Below the pieces are notes generated by a model. The model had not been told where the DNA came from. It did not search any database and worked only from the letters and a program-made list of their open reading frames with translations. Of a stretch of DNA of 64,000 nucleotides, positions 18,401 to 26,600 are shown one piece after another. Source of the stretch: Fuerstiella sp. (GTDB taxonomy: Bacteria; Planctomycetota; Planctomycetia; Planctomycetales; Planctomycetaceae); assembly GCA_022843805.1 (NCBI GenBank), contig JALHMY010000014.1:51328-115327 (forward strand), in the 5' to 3' direction. The translations under genes and the position numbers were made by a program. Each line of letters starts with the position of its first letter. Within the stretch, counting starts at the first letter, position 1.

Positions 18401-18482
18401 CTGCCCCCAGCCCGTCAACGGGTCATCGGCACTTCAGGTTGAACAGTGGTTTCAGGCGGTAGCGACGACGATGTATTCGTAG
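15450..18482 (+). CDS. Patatin-like membrane phospholipase
   Basis: A 1010-residue protein. Residues about 10-160 form a helical domain (SENDRAFAWDLYVELRTRI, DIRPLTARWHRRKVEGK) that recurs at the C-terminus of the DUF2235 protein at 19610. A Cys-rich insert (CTCKECTC) follows near 195. The patatin domain starts at about 275 with GLAISGGGVRSATF, has the nucleophile Ser in STVSGGGYLGS (about 313) and the catalytic Asp in ISDGGHLENLAIYE (about 794). Five or six membrane helices (about 375-620) are inserted between these, so the lipase is probably held at the membrane. It likely hydrolyses phospholipid acyl chains. Several such lipases act as anti-phage or T6SS toxins, but that is inference here. 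Confidence 0.85.
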   Translation: MTQQQLWSEWFQTHLQDLWDLFQGLTLVQKPADEPGWSVDKWQPSENDRAFAWDLYVELRTRISTQPLHFLSGDEATALDSLFRLFQIVRDLQKKHKVEAIVTASLTNVVLNGDIRPLTARWHRRKVEGKLHPEDLRREFRTALLNLQPRLREFRHLLLRIARSGVEDGSEFELKRVQKRETVPLGDVITYDRLLGYDCTCKECTCPVTKDDIVSIISAETYEIQNRRDAVQQAENTVALGQNLPEKTASVAAALEEFGNTRPGDRSYRPVNDVVGLAISGGGVRSATFALGVLQGLTHRGIFKQVDVVSTVSGGGYLGSFLSTWLNTSDPCCGPSIDKAPFKPEVAGDSQAIRSLRNNSRYIQPSNFWRWMTTVGQVAYGIASNLILLSLWVFIAVLLTDACARDQITIVWSEAMAANPVTETGSDWSLNDYSKGCLLVSGLMLFFLPIVQRLRKLWGRSFSKAGWYEMTTPFVFVVTGVIILLNLTPNFHYLYYRFMHWIGEAVFNAGDSPGGWSLTATFVAVSNGIGLLMARGNWLKELAKSFPILGKGVFLLLWMCGPVLFLYSYFELCRVYIAPGDVTVSLGGMVFPAERFILGLAVGSFLYSAAVNVNFTSLHRFYRNRLSDTYLLEHSEEGKPKSVSRQLLSEMRQQKEATAPYHLLNAALNLPSSEIDDLRGRNSDFFLFSKHICGSPVIGYQSTKNWEDSDGHLDLGTAMAISGAAAAPQMGMGTIKGASFLMTLLNVRMAYWLRRPYDGEWGVLIRRMLTGPGPMYLCREALNAMSEESAYLNISDGGHLENLAIYELLRRRCRFIIAIDGEHDPELTFPSLRKLQRFAEVDLGTTIDIDVERIEWNLPSIFQPSDKGEKLVEDKAAERRKPEPFFQRFSRGHFAIGKITYPNVEVKGDDGRTVIEEVTGWLLYIKLSITGNEPDYIHDYRRQHPDFPHQTTNDQVFEEDQFEAYRALGEHVAGDLFAEEILNNCPQPVNGSSALQVEQWFQAVATTMYS

Positions 18483-18600
18483 TGCCCTGCGTATTCTTCG
18501 TCAGTGACGCTCGATGAGGCACGCAGGCAGCAGGAGCAGTTTAAAATGACTGAAACGGGCAGATTCGAATTTTGTTGGGATCTTATAGAAATCTCTCTTC

Positions 18601-18730
18601 GTGCTCGTACTCAGCTTTGCGGTACTCTTACTCGCTCGACGCTCCGGCACTGCGTTGGTTCGCAGGATCTACCGCATCATCACGCCTTTTTTGAGTACGA
18701 GTACCGTTGCACTGAGTACGAGTACGATAT
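18601..18730. repeat. TACTCG/CGAGTA inverted dispersed repeat
   Basis: CTCGTACTCAG and GGTACTCTTACTCG on the left, and GAGTACGAGTACC and GAGTACGAGTACG on the right, give an inverted arrangement around about 60 bp. Related to 12417-12490 and 12781-12850. It lies directly upstream of the antitoxin-like gene and could form a hairpin in its leader. Confidence 0.6.
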
Positions 18731-18747
18731 CGGGGTATAGTCTGAGC

Positions 18748-19011
18748 ATGACCGCAAAACTGACCAAAGAACTGGCTGCCGCCCTGAACGCGACCGGAGA
18801 GAGTGAACTCGAAGTCGTCGATCCGGAGACGTGGCGCTTGTACTTCATTGTCGATAGCGAGACCCATCGACAGGCGATGGAAGCTCTTTGCCGTCAGCAG
18901 GATTGCGACACCATTGCTCAGGGCATCGCGAAGATGGAGGCGGGTGAGGGAATTCCCGTGGCAGAAGCTCGTAAGCTAACCCGTGACAGGCTCCTGGCAC
19001 TCAAGCAATGA
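18748..19011 (+). CDS. Antitoxin-like small protein
   Basis: An 87-residue protein starting MTAKLTKELAAALN with a beta-rich N-terminal half (ELEVVDPETWRLYFIVD) and helical C-terminus (GIPVAEARKLTRDRLLALKQ). The size and layout fit a type II antitoxin. Its stop overlaps, by ATGA, the start of a ParE-like toxin fragment at 19008, the standard antitoxin-toxin order. Since the toxin is truncated, this antitoxin is probably an orphan. Family assignment is by context rather than by a clear DNA-binding motif. Confidence 0.65.
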   Translation: MTAKLTKELAAALNATGESELEVVDPETWRLYFIVDSETHRQAMEALCRQQDCDTIAQGIAKMEAGEGIPVAEARKLTRDRLLALKQ

Positions 19012-19166
19012 CGTTCCGCGTCATCATTTTTCCGCAGGCCCAACGAGACATCGATCGCAACGCAGACTGGTGGGCCGATCATCATTCCGTTGAACAGGCG
19101 GTACGGTTGTCTGGATTCAAACAGGAGGTCACGGAGGAAACAGAGGAATCTCCGGGAATGCGCTGA
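19008..19166 (+). pseudogene. Truncated RelE/ParE-family toxin
   Basis: The reading frame begins MTFRVIIFPQAQRDIDRNADWW, split here as MTFRVIIFPQAQRDIDRN then ADWWADHHSVEQA, the first strand and helices of ParE/RelE toxins (normally 90-105 residues). After about 36 residues the frame enters the dispersed AACAGGAGG repeat at 19114 and stops after 52 codons, so the catalytic/C-terminal half is missing. The repeat apparently replaced the toxin's end. Confidence 0.7.
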
Positions 19167-19250
19167 GTGATTGTTCATCTCCGTTTCCTCCGTTTCCTCC
19201 GTTTCCTCCTGTTCAATTCCGAGTCACAGTTCACGGTATCAGCCGCTGAT
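19114..19250. repeat. Purine-rich dispersed inverted repeat, copy 1
   Basis: Left arm with AAACAGGAGG and CACGGAGGAAACAGAGG, right arm with CTCCGTTTCCTCCGTTTCC and CCTCCTGTTC, then GAGTCACAGTTCACGGTATC. An inverted copy lies at 48861-48975, sharing the central GAATGCGCTGAGTGATTGTT-like spacer. It truncates the ParE-like gene. Confidence 0.75.
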
Positions 19251-19609
19251 GATCGCCGAGCACCGCGTTTCGCCTGACCGCCTCGCCTCGGTTTTTTCTT
19301 ATGCAGATCTCCACTCTTAGTCTTCGGCCTGGTGAGATCGCTGGGTAGTGGCTTCGATGATGACAATGAATCTTTCGTACGTTGGCCAGCGCCAGTTCTC
19401 ATTTGATACCGTGACCGGTTACCTTTGCCCATTGATCCGCAACTTACCGTCCGCCGTCTATGCCTCGGTTTTCGTGCCGGCACTCTCTCAGGTATCATGA
19501 GCTTGTCAAAGAGATCGTTTGGGAAGTCGATTGATCAGCCCACATTTGACGTCGAACATGCACGCTGGACAGCATTGCAATTCAGCAACGTTTCAGAAGG
19601 GATTTTAAG

Positions 19610-21145
19610 ATGGCGCTTTACGCTTTCGATGGCACATGGAACGATTCCAGGGCTCCTGACGACGAGAGGAATCTCAAGCTGGATACCAACGTGCATCGCT
19701 TTCGTGTGCTTTACACGGGCAGGCGGGAGTATGTGGATGGCGTGGGAAGTCGGTTTGGGATCATCGGAAAGATCTTTGGTGGCCTCACAGGAGCCGGGGC
19801 TGCTCAACGCGTCGAAGAGAACTTCGAAGCTCTGAAGAAGAACTTTGAAGCCGGCGACACAGCGATTGACATCGTCGGATACAGTCGAGGTGCCGCGATC
19901 GCACGGATGTTTGTGCATCGGATCGAACGAGACTTTGACTCGCTTTGCCTGAACGGAAAACGCCTGAACGAGCCACCAGTCATCCGCTTTCTCGGACTGT
20001 TTGATACCGTTGCCTCGTTCGGAATTCCATGGGATCCCGACGAACGCGGATTTGTGCCTGATGTTACTGAGACGGTCCAGAACACGTTTCACGCCATGGC
20101 TCTGGACGAAACGCGTGAGACATTCGGGATTGAACGCTGTCTTGGCAATCGACGAAAGATCACGGAAGTCTGGTTTCGCGGAAGTCACGGCGACATCGGG
20201 GGCAATGCTACGTACGTAAACCGGGACGTTGAAGTCTCCAATCGCGACCGCTCTGATATCGCGCTCAACTGGATGCTGGCCAAGGCCAATGCGTGCGGCG
20301 TCCCCGTACCGGCCAGGCTCGATGAAGCCGTTGTGGCTCAGGATCAGAATCGCAAAGAGGCCCCCGTCACTCTGCGAAGCGAACCACTCAGGATTGGAAA
20401 CGCAGGAACGCTTTCACGGCGGATTCATGTGGGCGATCTCGTTCATCACACCGTGGAAAAGTCTGAATTGACTCGAGGCATTGATGGACGACTGTTGCGA
20501 CGCATCAGTGTGCCAGCGCGAATCGAAGATGCTCACCTCGAACAGAGAAGTAAAGCTCTCATATGGATTGCGCCACAGACTGCCGTCGATGCGGCCGACA
20601 GGGTGGAGAAAACAATCTCTTCCAACAGCAAGCCGACGATCGTGGAACTGAGTTCGCGGCGATATCCCTTTGATGTGTTGCCTGCGCGAACATGGAAGTC
20701 GTGGTTTGAGCGTTGGAAGATCGACCACGTGAACTTCGATGATCAGCGTCTGCTCGAATTCTGGGCACCTTCAGAGGCGGACCGCGCGCTGGCGTGGGAT
20801 CTTTACATCGAGCTGCAGACACGCATTACCACGCAGGAACTGAAGGACGACGACGGAGACGATATCACGGCGCTGACCAGTGTCTTCAAGCTCTTCCCCC
20901 TTTCCCGCGAGTTCATGCACAAGCATGGGTTCAATTGTGCGAACACTGCAACACTGATGACTGCCTGGCTGAACCAGAAAGTCCGACCCTTCACCGCCAG
21001 GTGGCACAAACGCTCCGTCGCCGAAAAATGGTCCGAGACTCCGGGCGGTCCACATCCGGAGTTCCGAGAAGAGTTGAAAGCCCTCCAGCCCTTCCTTCGG
21101 CAATTAGCGTCAGCGCTGTCACAACTGGCGGACGTACAACTCTAG
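19610..21145 (+). CDS. DUF2235 (Tle1-like) alpha/beta hydrolase with shared C-terminal domain
   Basis: A 511-residue protein. The N-terminal DUF2235 domain has MALYAFDGTWND (strand 1), the nucleophile elbow IDIVGYSRGAAIARMF (Ser about 89), FLGLFDTVASFGIP and the late catalytic His region RGSHGDIGGN. The family includes T6SS phospholipase effectors. Residues about 365-500 carry the same helical domain as the patatin protein (APSEADRALAWDLYIELQ, VRPFTARWHKRSVAEKW). AAGGG precedes the ATG by nine bases. There is no signal peptide or membrane helix. A phospholipase toxin or immune effector is likely; the shared domain may be a common recruitment or lipid-binding module. Confidence 0.85.
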   Translation: MALYAFDGTWNDSRAPDDERNLKLDTNVHRFRVLYTGRREYVDGVGSRFGIIGKIFGGLTGAGAAQRVEENFEALKKNFEAGDTAIDIVGYSRGAAIARMFVHRIERDFDSLCLNGKRLNEPPVIRFLGLFDTVASFGIPWDPDERGFVPDVTETVQNTFHAMALDETRETFGIERCLGNRRKITEVWFRGSHGDIGGNATYVNRDVEVSNRDRSDIALNWMLAKANACGVPVPARLDEAVVAQDQNRKEAPVTLRSEPLRIGNAGTLSRRIHVGDLVHHTVEKSELTRGIDGRLLRRISVPARIEDAHLEQRSKALIWIAPQTAVDAADRVEKTISSNSKPTIVELSSRRYPFDVLPARTWKSWFERWKIDHVNFDDQRLLEFWAPSEADRALAWDLYIELQTRITTQELKDDDGDDITALTSVFKLFPLSREFMHKHGFNCANTATLMTAWLNQKVRPFTARWHKRSVAEKWSETPGGPHPEFREELKALQPFLRQLASALSQLADVQL

Positions 21146-21853
21146 AGTCTCTCGTGACCGGCGTTATCGAAACGAGGGGACAGGCTCCATTAGATGCTGT
21201 TCGAATCGCCCGTTTGAAACAGAGATTCACTGATGAAAGTTTTTGTAATTGGTGGCTTGACCGAAAATGCTGACTCCGAAGAGCTATCTCGTCTTTAGAA
21301 GATCGGACTATCGATTGGGAACCGACCACCATGGTCTGGGAGATTTCTGTGCCAATTGGAATCCAGCACAAAATCCGGGAACGGTGTCGCCACGCGACTG
21401 TTTTGACCACTGTCAACGGGAATCATCGGATTTCTATCATTCGCACTTCTGTGCGAGTCCTAACTCACCGGACATTCGATCTTCCACTGCGATTCATTTT
21501 TCTGCCCTGAAATTTTTCTGCCAACCATCCAAGTGCGACTGGCTCCGGGCTCCCCCCATAAGAAATTCCTGCGTTTCATTCGTGTTCTCTGTGTCATCTG
21601 TGGTTAAAAATGAACCGCGGATCACACGGATGAATCACAACACGGCCCTGTCGGTTTGCTGTCGAACAAATCATTCAGGGTGGAGCTGTCACAGCGAGTC
21701 TTGCATCTATGGCGAGCCACTGTTCCACCGTTTGAGGCGGCGGATGCAAGTTGGCAGAAAAATTATTTGGCAGAAAAATTGGGAAAGAACCGACAAGGTG
21801 CCTGGGAGAGCTCCAGCCGGGTGCTCCGTTAAGATAAAGCGTTCGGGTTGGAG

Positions 21854-21909
21854 GTAGTGGATCTTGCTAAAGATCCCCTGGCTGCAGGACCTTTAGCAAG
21901 GTCCACTAC
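21854..21909. repeat. Imperfect 56-bp palindrome
   Basis: GTAGTGGATCTTGCTAAAG pairs with CTTTAGCAAGGTCCACTAC around a short GC-rich centre (about 24-bp arms with one or two mismatches). No T-run follows. It resembles a small MITE or REP hairpin. Confidence 0.7.
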
Positions 21910-22075
21910 CCGAAATTCAAAGCGTGACAAAGCACGAGTGAGGATTTCTTCAAAAATCACTGAGGGACTCGAAAGTCGCGGCAGGGCGCGAGTCCTCCGG
22001 ATTCCTGGCACGGGACGGCTTGCGTCGTTCCACTGATTCCGTCTCTAATTTCTGTGGGGTCCTTAGTGGCACTTT

Positions 22076-22158
22076 AGTCGAGCACTGCAGAACGCATTTG
22101 ACTGAAGCCGAAACGAGGTGGTCAGCCCTTCGCTACGCCTGATACCGTAAACGGTTAC
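22076..22158. repeat. Dispersed repeat paired with 49046-49129, copy 1
   Basis: Shares CACTGCAGAACGCATTT, GAAGCCGAAACG, a CAGCCCT block and a GTAAACGGTTAC end with 49046-49129 in the same orientation, at roughly three-quarters identity by eye. Non-coding. Confidence 0.6.
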
Positions 22159-22203
22159 GGATTCGGTCCGATCTCGACTACGTGAATCATCTGCTGTTTG
22201 TGT

Positions 22204-23523
22204 TTATTCTGGACGGCTTTCTTTTAGTAGCGTCGCGGTCTTCCAGTTTTCTTCTGCGATGATGCATCGGAATCCGACGTCGGGTATCGATGAAGTTGGT
22301 TCGACAACATAGCGAAAAGATGGATGCGTTTTCCTTTCAAAACTAATGGTTGACTCTTCATCAATAGTTGACTGACTGTTATAGCGTAGAGCGCCTGGAA
22401 TTGACCGTGGTAGTCCGCGAATAACGACTCCTTCCTCATCTCCCAAAGGGTCAACGACCGCCTTATCAGAGTACAATCGTGGACCGTCAGAACAGAATTC
22501 TCCGGTGCCGGACAGCATGCTGCGGAGTCCCCACGGATTCGAACTGTCAACTCGATCAAAATCCAAGTTAAAATGCGGGCCATCCTGTCTTCCCGCTCGG
22601 CAGGCAAACTCCCATTGGGCATCGGTGGGGAGTGAAACTGAAACCGTTCCGAGATGATCGCTTAGTAGCGAGCAGAACCGTTGAGCCTCCCAAATATTCA
22701 TGCGAACAGCTGGGCTCAAGGATGCCGTATCAGTCTTCCTACTGGTAAGCATCACTCGATTGTAAAGCTCAGTGGAACACTTCGTCTCAAACATCCAGAA
22801 CCCGCGAGTCAGCGTCACCCAATGTCTCGGCCCGTATTCATCAAACAGTCCTTCGAACTCTTCAGCAACTCCCCTCTGGAACTGCCCTGGTGGAATCCAG
22901 CGCAGACGCTGCTGAATACCGTCAACGTCAAAGCTGCACCACGGCCCAAATTCATCGTGGCCCCATTCGGAGGCCCAGTTGGGAGGTGTACCATCGGCAA
23001 GCGGATGCACTGTTGCAGATGGCTCCAAACGTCTCAAATCGATAAGGCCGCTGGAGCTCAAAGGGCTTTCCAATTTGCCGCTGATGGCTTGCAATTCGCC
23101 ATCACCAGCAGTGCTCAATAAATGTACCAAATCCTTGTCCAGTACCATGCCGACATCAGTGCCACGGAGACTTTCCAGAGCCTGCCAGGCGAACGCTTCG
23201 TGTTTGACAATCGTCGCTTCATATTCTCCAGCGTCGACTCTGCGAAGAAGCAAGAAATCGTTTGGCTGAACATCGGATCCAAGTACAGGTTTCATACGAC
23301 GAAGATGGACTTCCCCCTTTGCATACAACGTGATGAATGCAGTAAATTTTTCAGGAATTCCTTTGACCTGGTGCGTGACGGTGAACGAGCACTGAGGGCG
23401 AGCAGCATCGTTCAGCTTTGGGAAATACTCCAGGCAGTTGAGCGGGACATAGATTTCTCCATGCGTTTTCGCTCCAGTCAGTCCGAGCTCATTTCTCGAT
23501 AACTTCTTTACAAAAAGTTCCAT
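22204..23523 (-). CDS. EcoRII-N/B3-like domain fused to FGE-sulfatase domain
   Basis: A 439-residue protein. Residues about 1-110 (LFVKKLSRNELGLTGAKTHG, EIYVPLNCLEYFPKLN) resemble the B3-like effector-DNA-binding domain of EcoRII and related restriction enzymes, whose pattern is KRLSxNDTGxTGxHQxGxYIP. Residues about 195-430 form an FGE-sulfatase (C-type-lectin-fold) domain: WIPPGQFQRGV, TRGFWMFETKCSTELYNRV, VSLPTDAQWEFACRAG and a closing VGFRCII. The final variable segment is less canonical than in the neighbouring protein. It is last in a minus-strand operon with the vWA-like/FGE, MoxR and TIR genes (82-bp gap). Likely a sensor or adaptor that may read nucleic acid; it lacks any obvious nuclease. 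Confidence 0.75.
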   Translation of the reverse strand: MELFVKKLSRNELGLTGAKTHGEIYVPLNCLEYFPKLNDAARPQCSFTVTHQVKGIPEKFTAFITLYAKGEVHLRRMKPVLGSDVQPNDFLLLRRVDAGEYEATIVKHEAFAWQALESLRGTDVGMVLDKDLVHLLSTAGDGELQAISGKLESPLSSSGLIDLRRLEPSATVHPLADGTPPNWASEWGHDEFGPWCSFDVDGIQQRLRWIPPGQFQRGVAEEFEGLFDEYGPRHWVTLTRGFWMFETKCSTELYNRVMLTSRKTDTASLSPAVRMNIWEAQRFCSLLSDHLGTVSVSLPTDAQWEFACRAGRQDGPHFNLDFDRVDSSNPWGLRSMLSGTGEFCSDGPRLYSDKAVVDPLGDEEGVVIRGLPRSIPGALRYNSQSTIDEESTISFERKTHPSFRYVVEPTSSIPDVGFRCIIAEENWKTATLLKESRPE

Positions 23524-23608
23524 CACGCTTCGTTCCCAACTACCACATTCGCTGGACCAATCGGATAAAGTCTTCCTCTGACCTTGGCGTATTGGACCAC
23601 AGCATGCT

Positions 23609-26600
23609 TCACATTGGTTTCAGCTCATTCGGACCGTCGTACAGATCTTCCTGGCTCAAGCCCTTACGTTTTCGACTGAACCCTGTCGAAGATTTGCCGC
23701 GAGGCGGCAATTCGCGTGCGCCGTCTTGCGGGCTGCCGCCACGTGGCGACTTGCTATCGCTCATCGCCGCCTCGCGGGCTGGTTCCGGGCTGGGCTCAGG
23801 CGAACTCAGACAGCGGAAGCCAAGGTAGAAGTTCCGGACCACCGGGGGGCGCGCATCGCGGTAGGCAGCACGAACGTACCCGGCAGAGTCGTACCAGCTG
23901 CCGCCACGAACGACACGGAGCGAGCGGGCCGAGCGGTCCGAGCGGACCGAGCGGGCCTCACCAAACGGATTCATCACCGACTCCTTCGAATATTTGCGAG
24001 GTCCATCAAGGCACCACTCCCACACGTTGCCGAGCATGTCATACAATCCCCAGGCGTTCGGCTTTTTCTGTTTGACGTCCTGAGTGTGACCGCCACTGTT
24101 GGCGTTATACCAGGCGATGTCGTCCAGTTCCCCATAGCGGTCACCAGCGTTTCCCGCACGACAACTGTACTCCCATTCAGATTCCGTAGGAAGCCGCAGG
24201 TGCAATTCCGTGACTTGAGAGTTGATTTGGTCCACAAAAGCTGCGACTTGTTCAAAACTGACAGTTTCCACTGGACGTTGATCGCCGGGGAAATTGAACT
24301 CAGCTTTTATTCCTGACAATTTCCAAAACTGCTGAGTACAGGGCGTATCAAACATCCAGAAGCCATGTGTGAGTGTCACTGAATGCTGAGGTTGCTCTTC
24401 AATCCATGAATATTCTGGCTTGTTCACTGATCCCATCAAAAACTGTCCTGGTGGAATCCATCGAAGCCGTTGTCGGACTCCCTTGAGTTCAAACTCGGCC
24501 CACAGTCCATAACGATCGCGGCCGGAGGCGACGGCCCAGGGAGGTGGCGGTGCCAGTTCCAGTGACAGGATTTCGCAGTCCGTTTCCATTTGCATGACGC
24601 AGGTTGCGGGGAGAGAAATCCTGGTCGCCGTGGAATTGTCGCGGAGTTGAATCATTCGGGAAAAATGGGGCGCCCCAGAATCTCCGACGGAAGGAACTGG
24701 AGGGCTGGCGCCCTTCCGCTCGCCCAAAAAATTTCGGCCGCGCTGCGGCAATTCGCGTACGTCGTTTTGCGGGCTGCCGCCACGCTGCGACTTGCTCCCG
24801 CTCATCGCCGCCTCGCGGCTGGGCTCCGCTTCGGGCTCAGGAGAACTCAGACAGCGGAAACCAGGATAGCTGTACCGGTACTCCGGACGGAACGCATGGC
24901 GGTAGGCAGCACGAACGAGCCCGGCAGAGCCGTTCCAGCTGCCGCCACGGACCACAAGGGACGCGCGGATTTTACCTGATTCATACAGCGGGTCAACTTG
25001 CGAAGATTGATCATACTTGCGATAAGCGTGGTCTCGACACCATTCCCAGACATTCCCGAGCATGTCATAGAGGCCAAAGCCGTTGCATTGTTTCTGGCCG
25101 ATGTCATGTGTTGTTCCAGCACTGTTACCATCCCACCATGCGATTTCGTCCAGTTCACCGTAGCATGCTTGCGACTTGTCCTGATCGGTACCCGGTCCGC
25201 GACAGGAATACTCCCATTGGGCTTCCGTGGGCAGATGAATTCCTATCCCGGGCAACCCTCGATTAAGTGCCTCATTGAACTTCAGAGCATCGTCCCAACT
25301 GACAGATTCGACCGGCAGCCGGTCTCCTTTGAAATGACTCGGATCGGTTGCCATCACGGCGGACCAGAGTTCCTGAGTACACTGAGTTTCAAACATCCAG
25401 AACCCTCGGCTGATCTCTACCCGATGCTGTGGTCCTTCATCTTCGTAGCGCCCTTCTTCATTCTCCGGAGAACCCATCAGAAATTCACCCGGTGGAACCC
25501 ATCGAAGAATCTGTTCAACATCCTTCACCCGAAACGAACACCACGCCCCATATTCGTCCGTGCCGAAGCGATGTACCCAGGAGGGTTTCTTTCCACCGAG
25601 CCAAAACCTCGCTTCGGTAAGTGCTTCTCGTAACAGTCTTCGTTCGTGAATCCATACGACCGGCTCTGAACATCGAATGGTGACCAGCAGACTAACAACT
25701 GGGTTCGATGCCATAGGCTCGTCGCCTGGACCAGAGACCGACTGCAAGTCTGCGTGGCTTAGTACCATGTTTCCGCCTCGCTGACCGACACGTATCTCTG
25801 AGTTCGCTTGTGTGGCTGTCGGAATTGCATTGATCATCCACGGGGGAGCGTCGGAAACCTCCAAGGTTTGTGTCTTCTTCACCAGGGTCAGCATTGCCTG
25901 TGACAGCCGCTTCGGCAATGCAGAGTTCTTCGGCAACCGATGTGCACAGCGTTCGATCCATGCCAACGTTTGTGTGCTGAACTTGTCGCCCCCCAATTCT
26001 GCCAACGCACAGTAGTAGGCCTCGGCCAAATTAAACAGTTCGGCGTCCACCATGCTTCGTGAATCCTGGTCCAGGCTCACAACTTCTTCAAAGTGAACGG
26101 CCGGGTGAAGCGTCTGCCTTGCCGCCAACAAAGTCTCAAGGATTTCTCGACGCAATTTTCTGTCGAGCTTCGCAAACCTCCCGATTAGCGAATCCCGCAC
26201 CTTTGCATTGACAGCTCCGGCGACACTGTGCGGGATGTCCAGAAATGGGTGTTGCCAAACAAGCGATTCCAGTTCGGGGTTTGATTGAAATTCACGAGTC
26301 AGCAAACGCACTGCTCGAAGCAGTTGAGGCTCCAGCCGAATACAAGGTGCGAGGAACTCCAGAAGCCGATCAACTTTGAGATTTGTAGCTTCCGAACCGC
26401 TATGCTGAGTTGTCTGCTGCCAATGAATCGTCTGCCATCGCTGTTGCAACAAATCGGACAATGCATTTGTGTGTAACGGAACGAGGGCAATGGCAGGGTT
26501 TCCATTCTCGCGCAACAGATCACCAATCCGGAGCCAGACAGTTTCGTGATGCACGTTGTCACCCCGAGCCAATCCCCCTAAATCCGTTAGTGCCAATACG

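Larger units (their letters stand above)
21146..22203. other. Repeat-filled intergenic region
   Basis: About 1.06 kb without a supportable gene. It holds TTTTTCTGCC doublets at 21497-21522 and 21751-21780 (inverted), a CTCTGTGTCATCTGTGG stretch near 21585 also found near 60730, a long imperfect palindrome at 21854-21909, and a dispersed repeat at 22076-22158 shared with 49046-49129. It marks the left border of the minus-strand conflict island. Confidence 0.6.
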
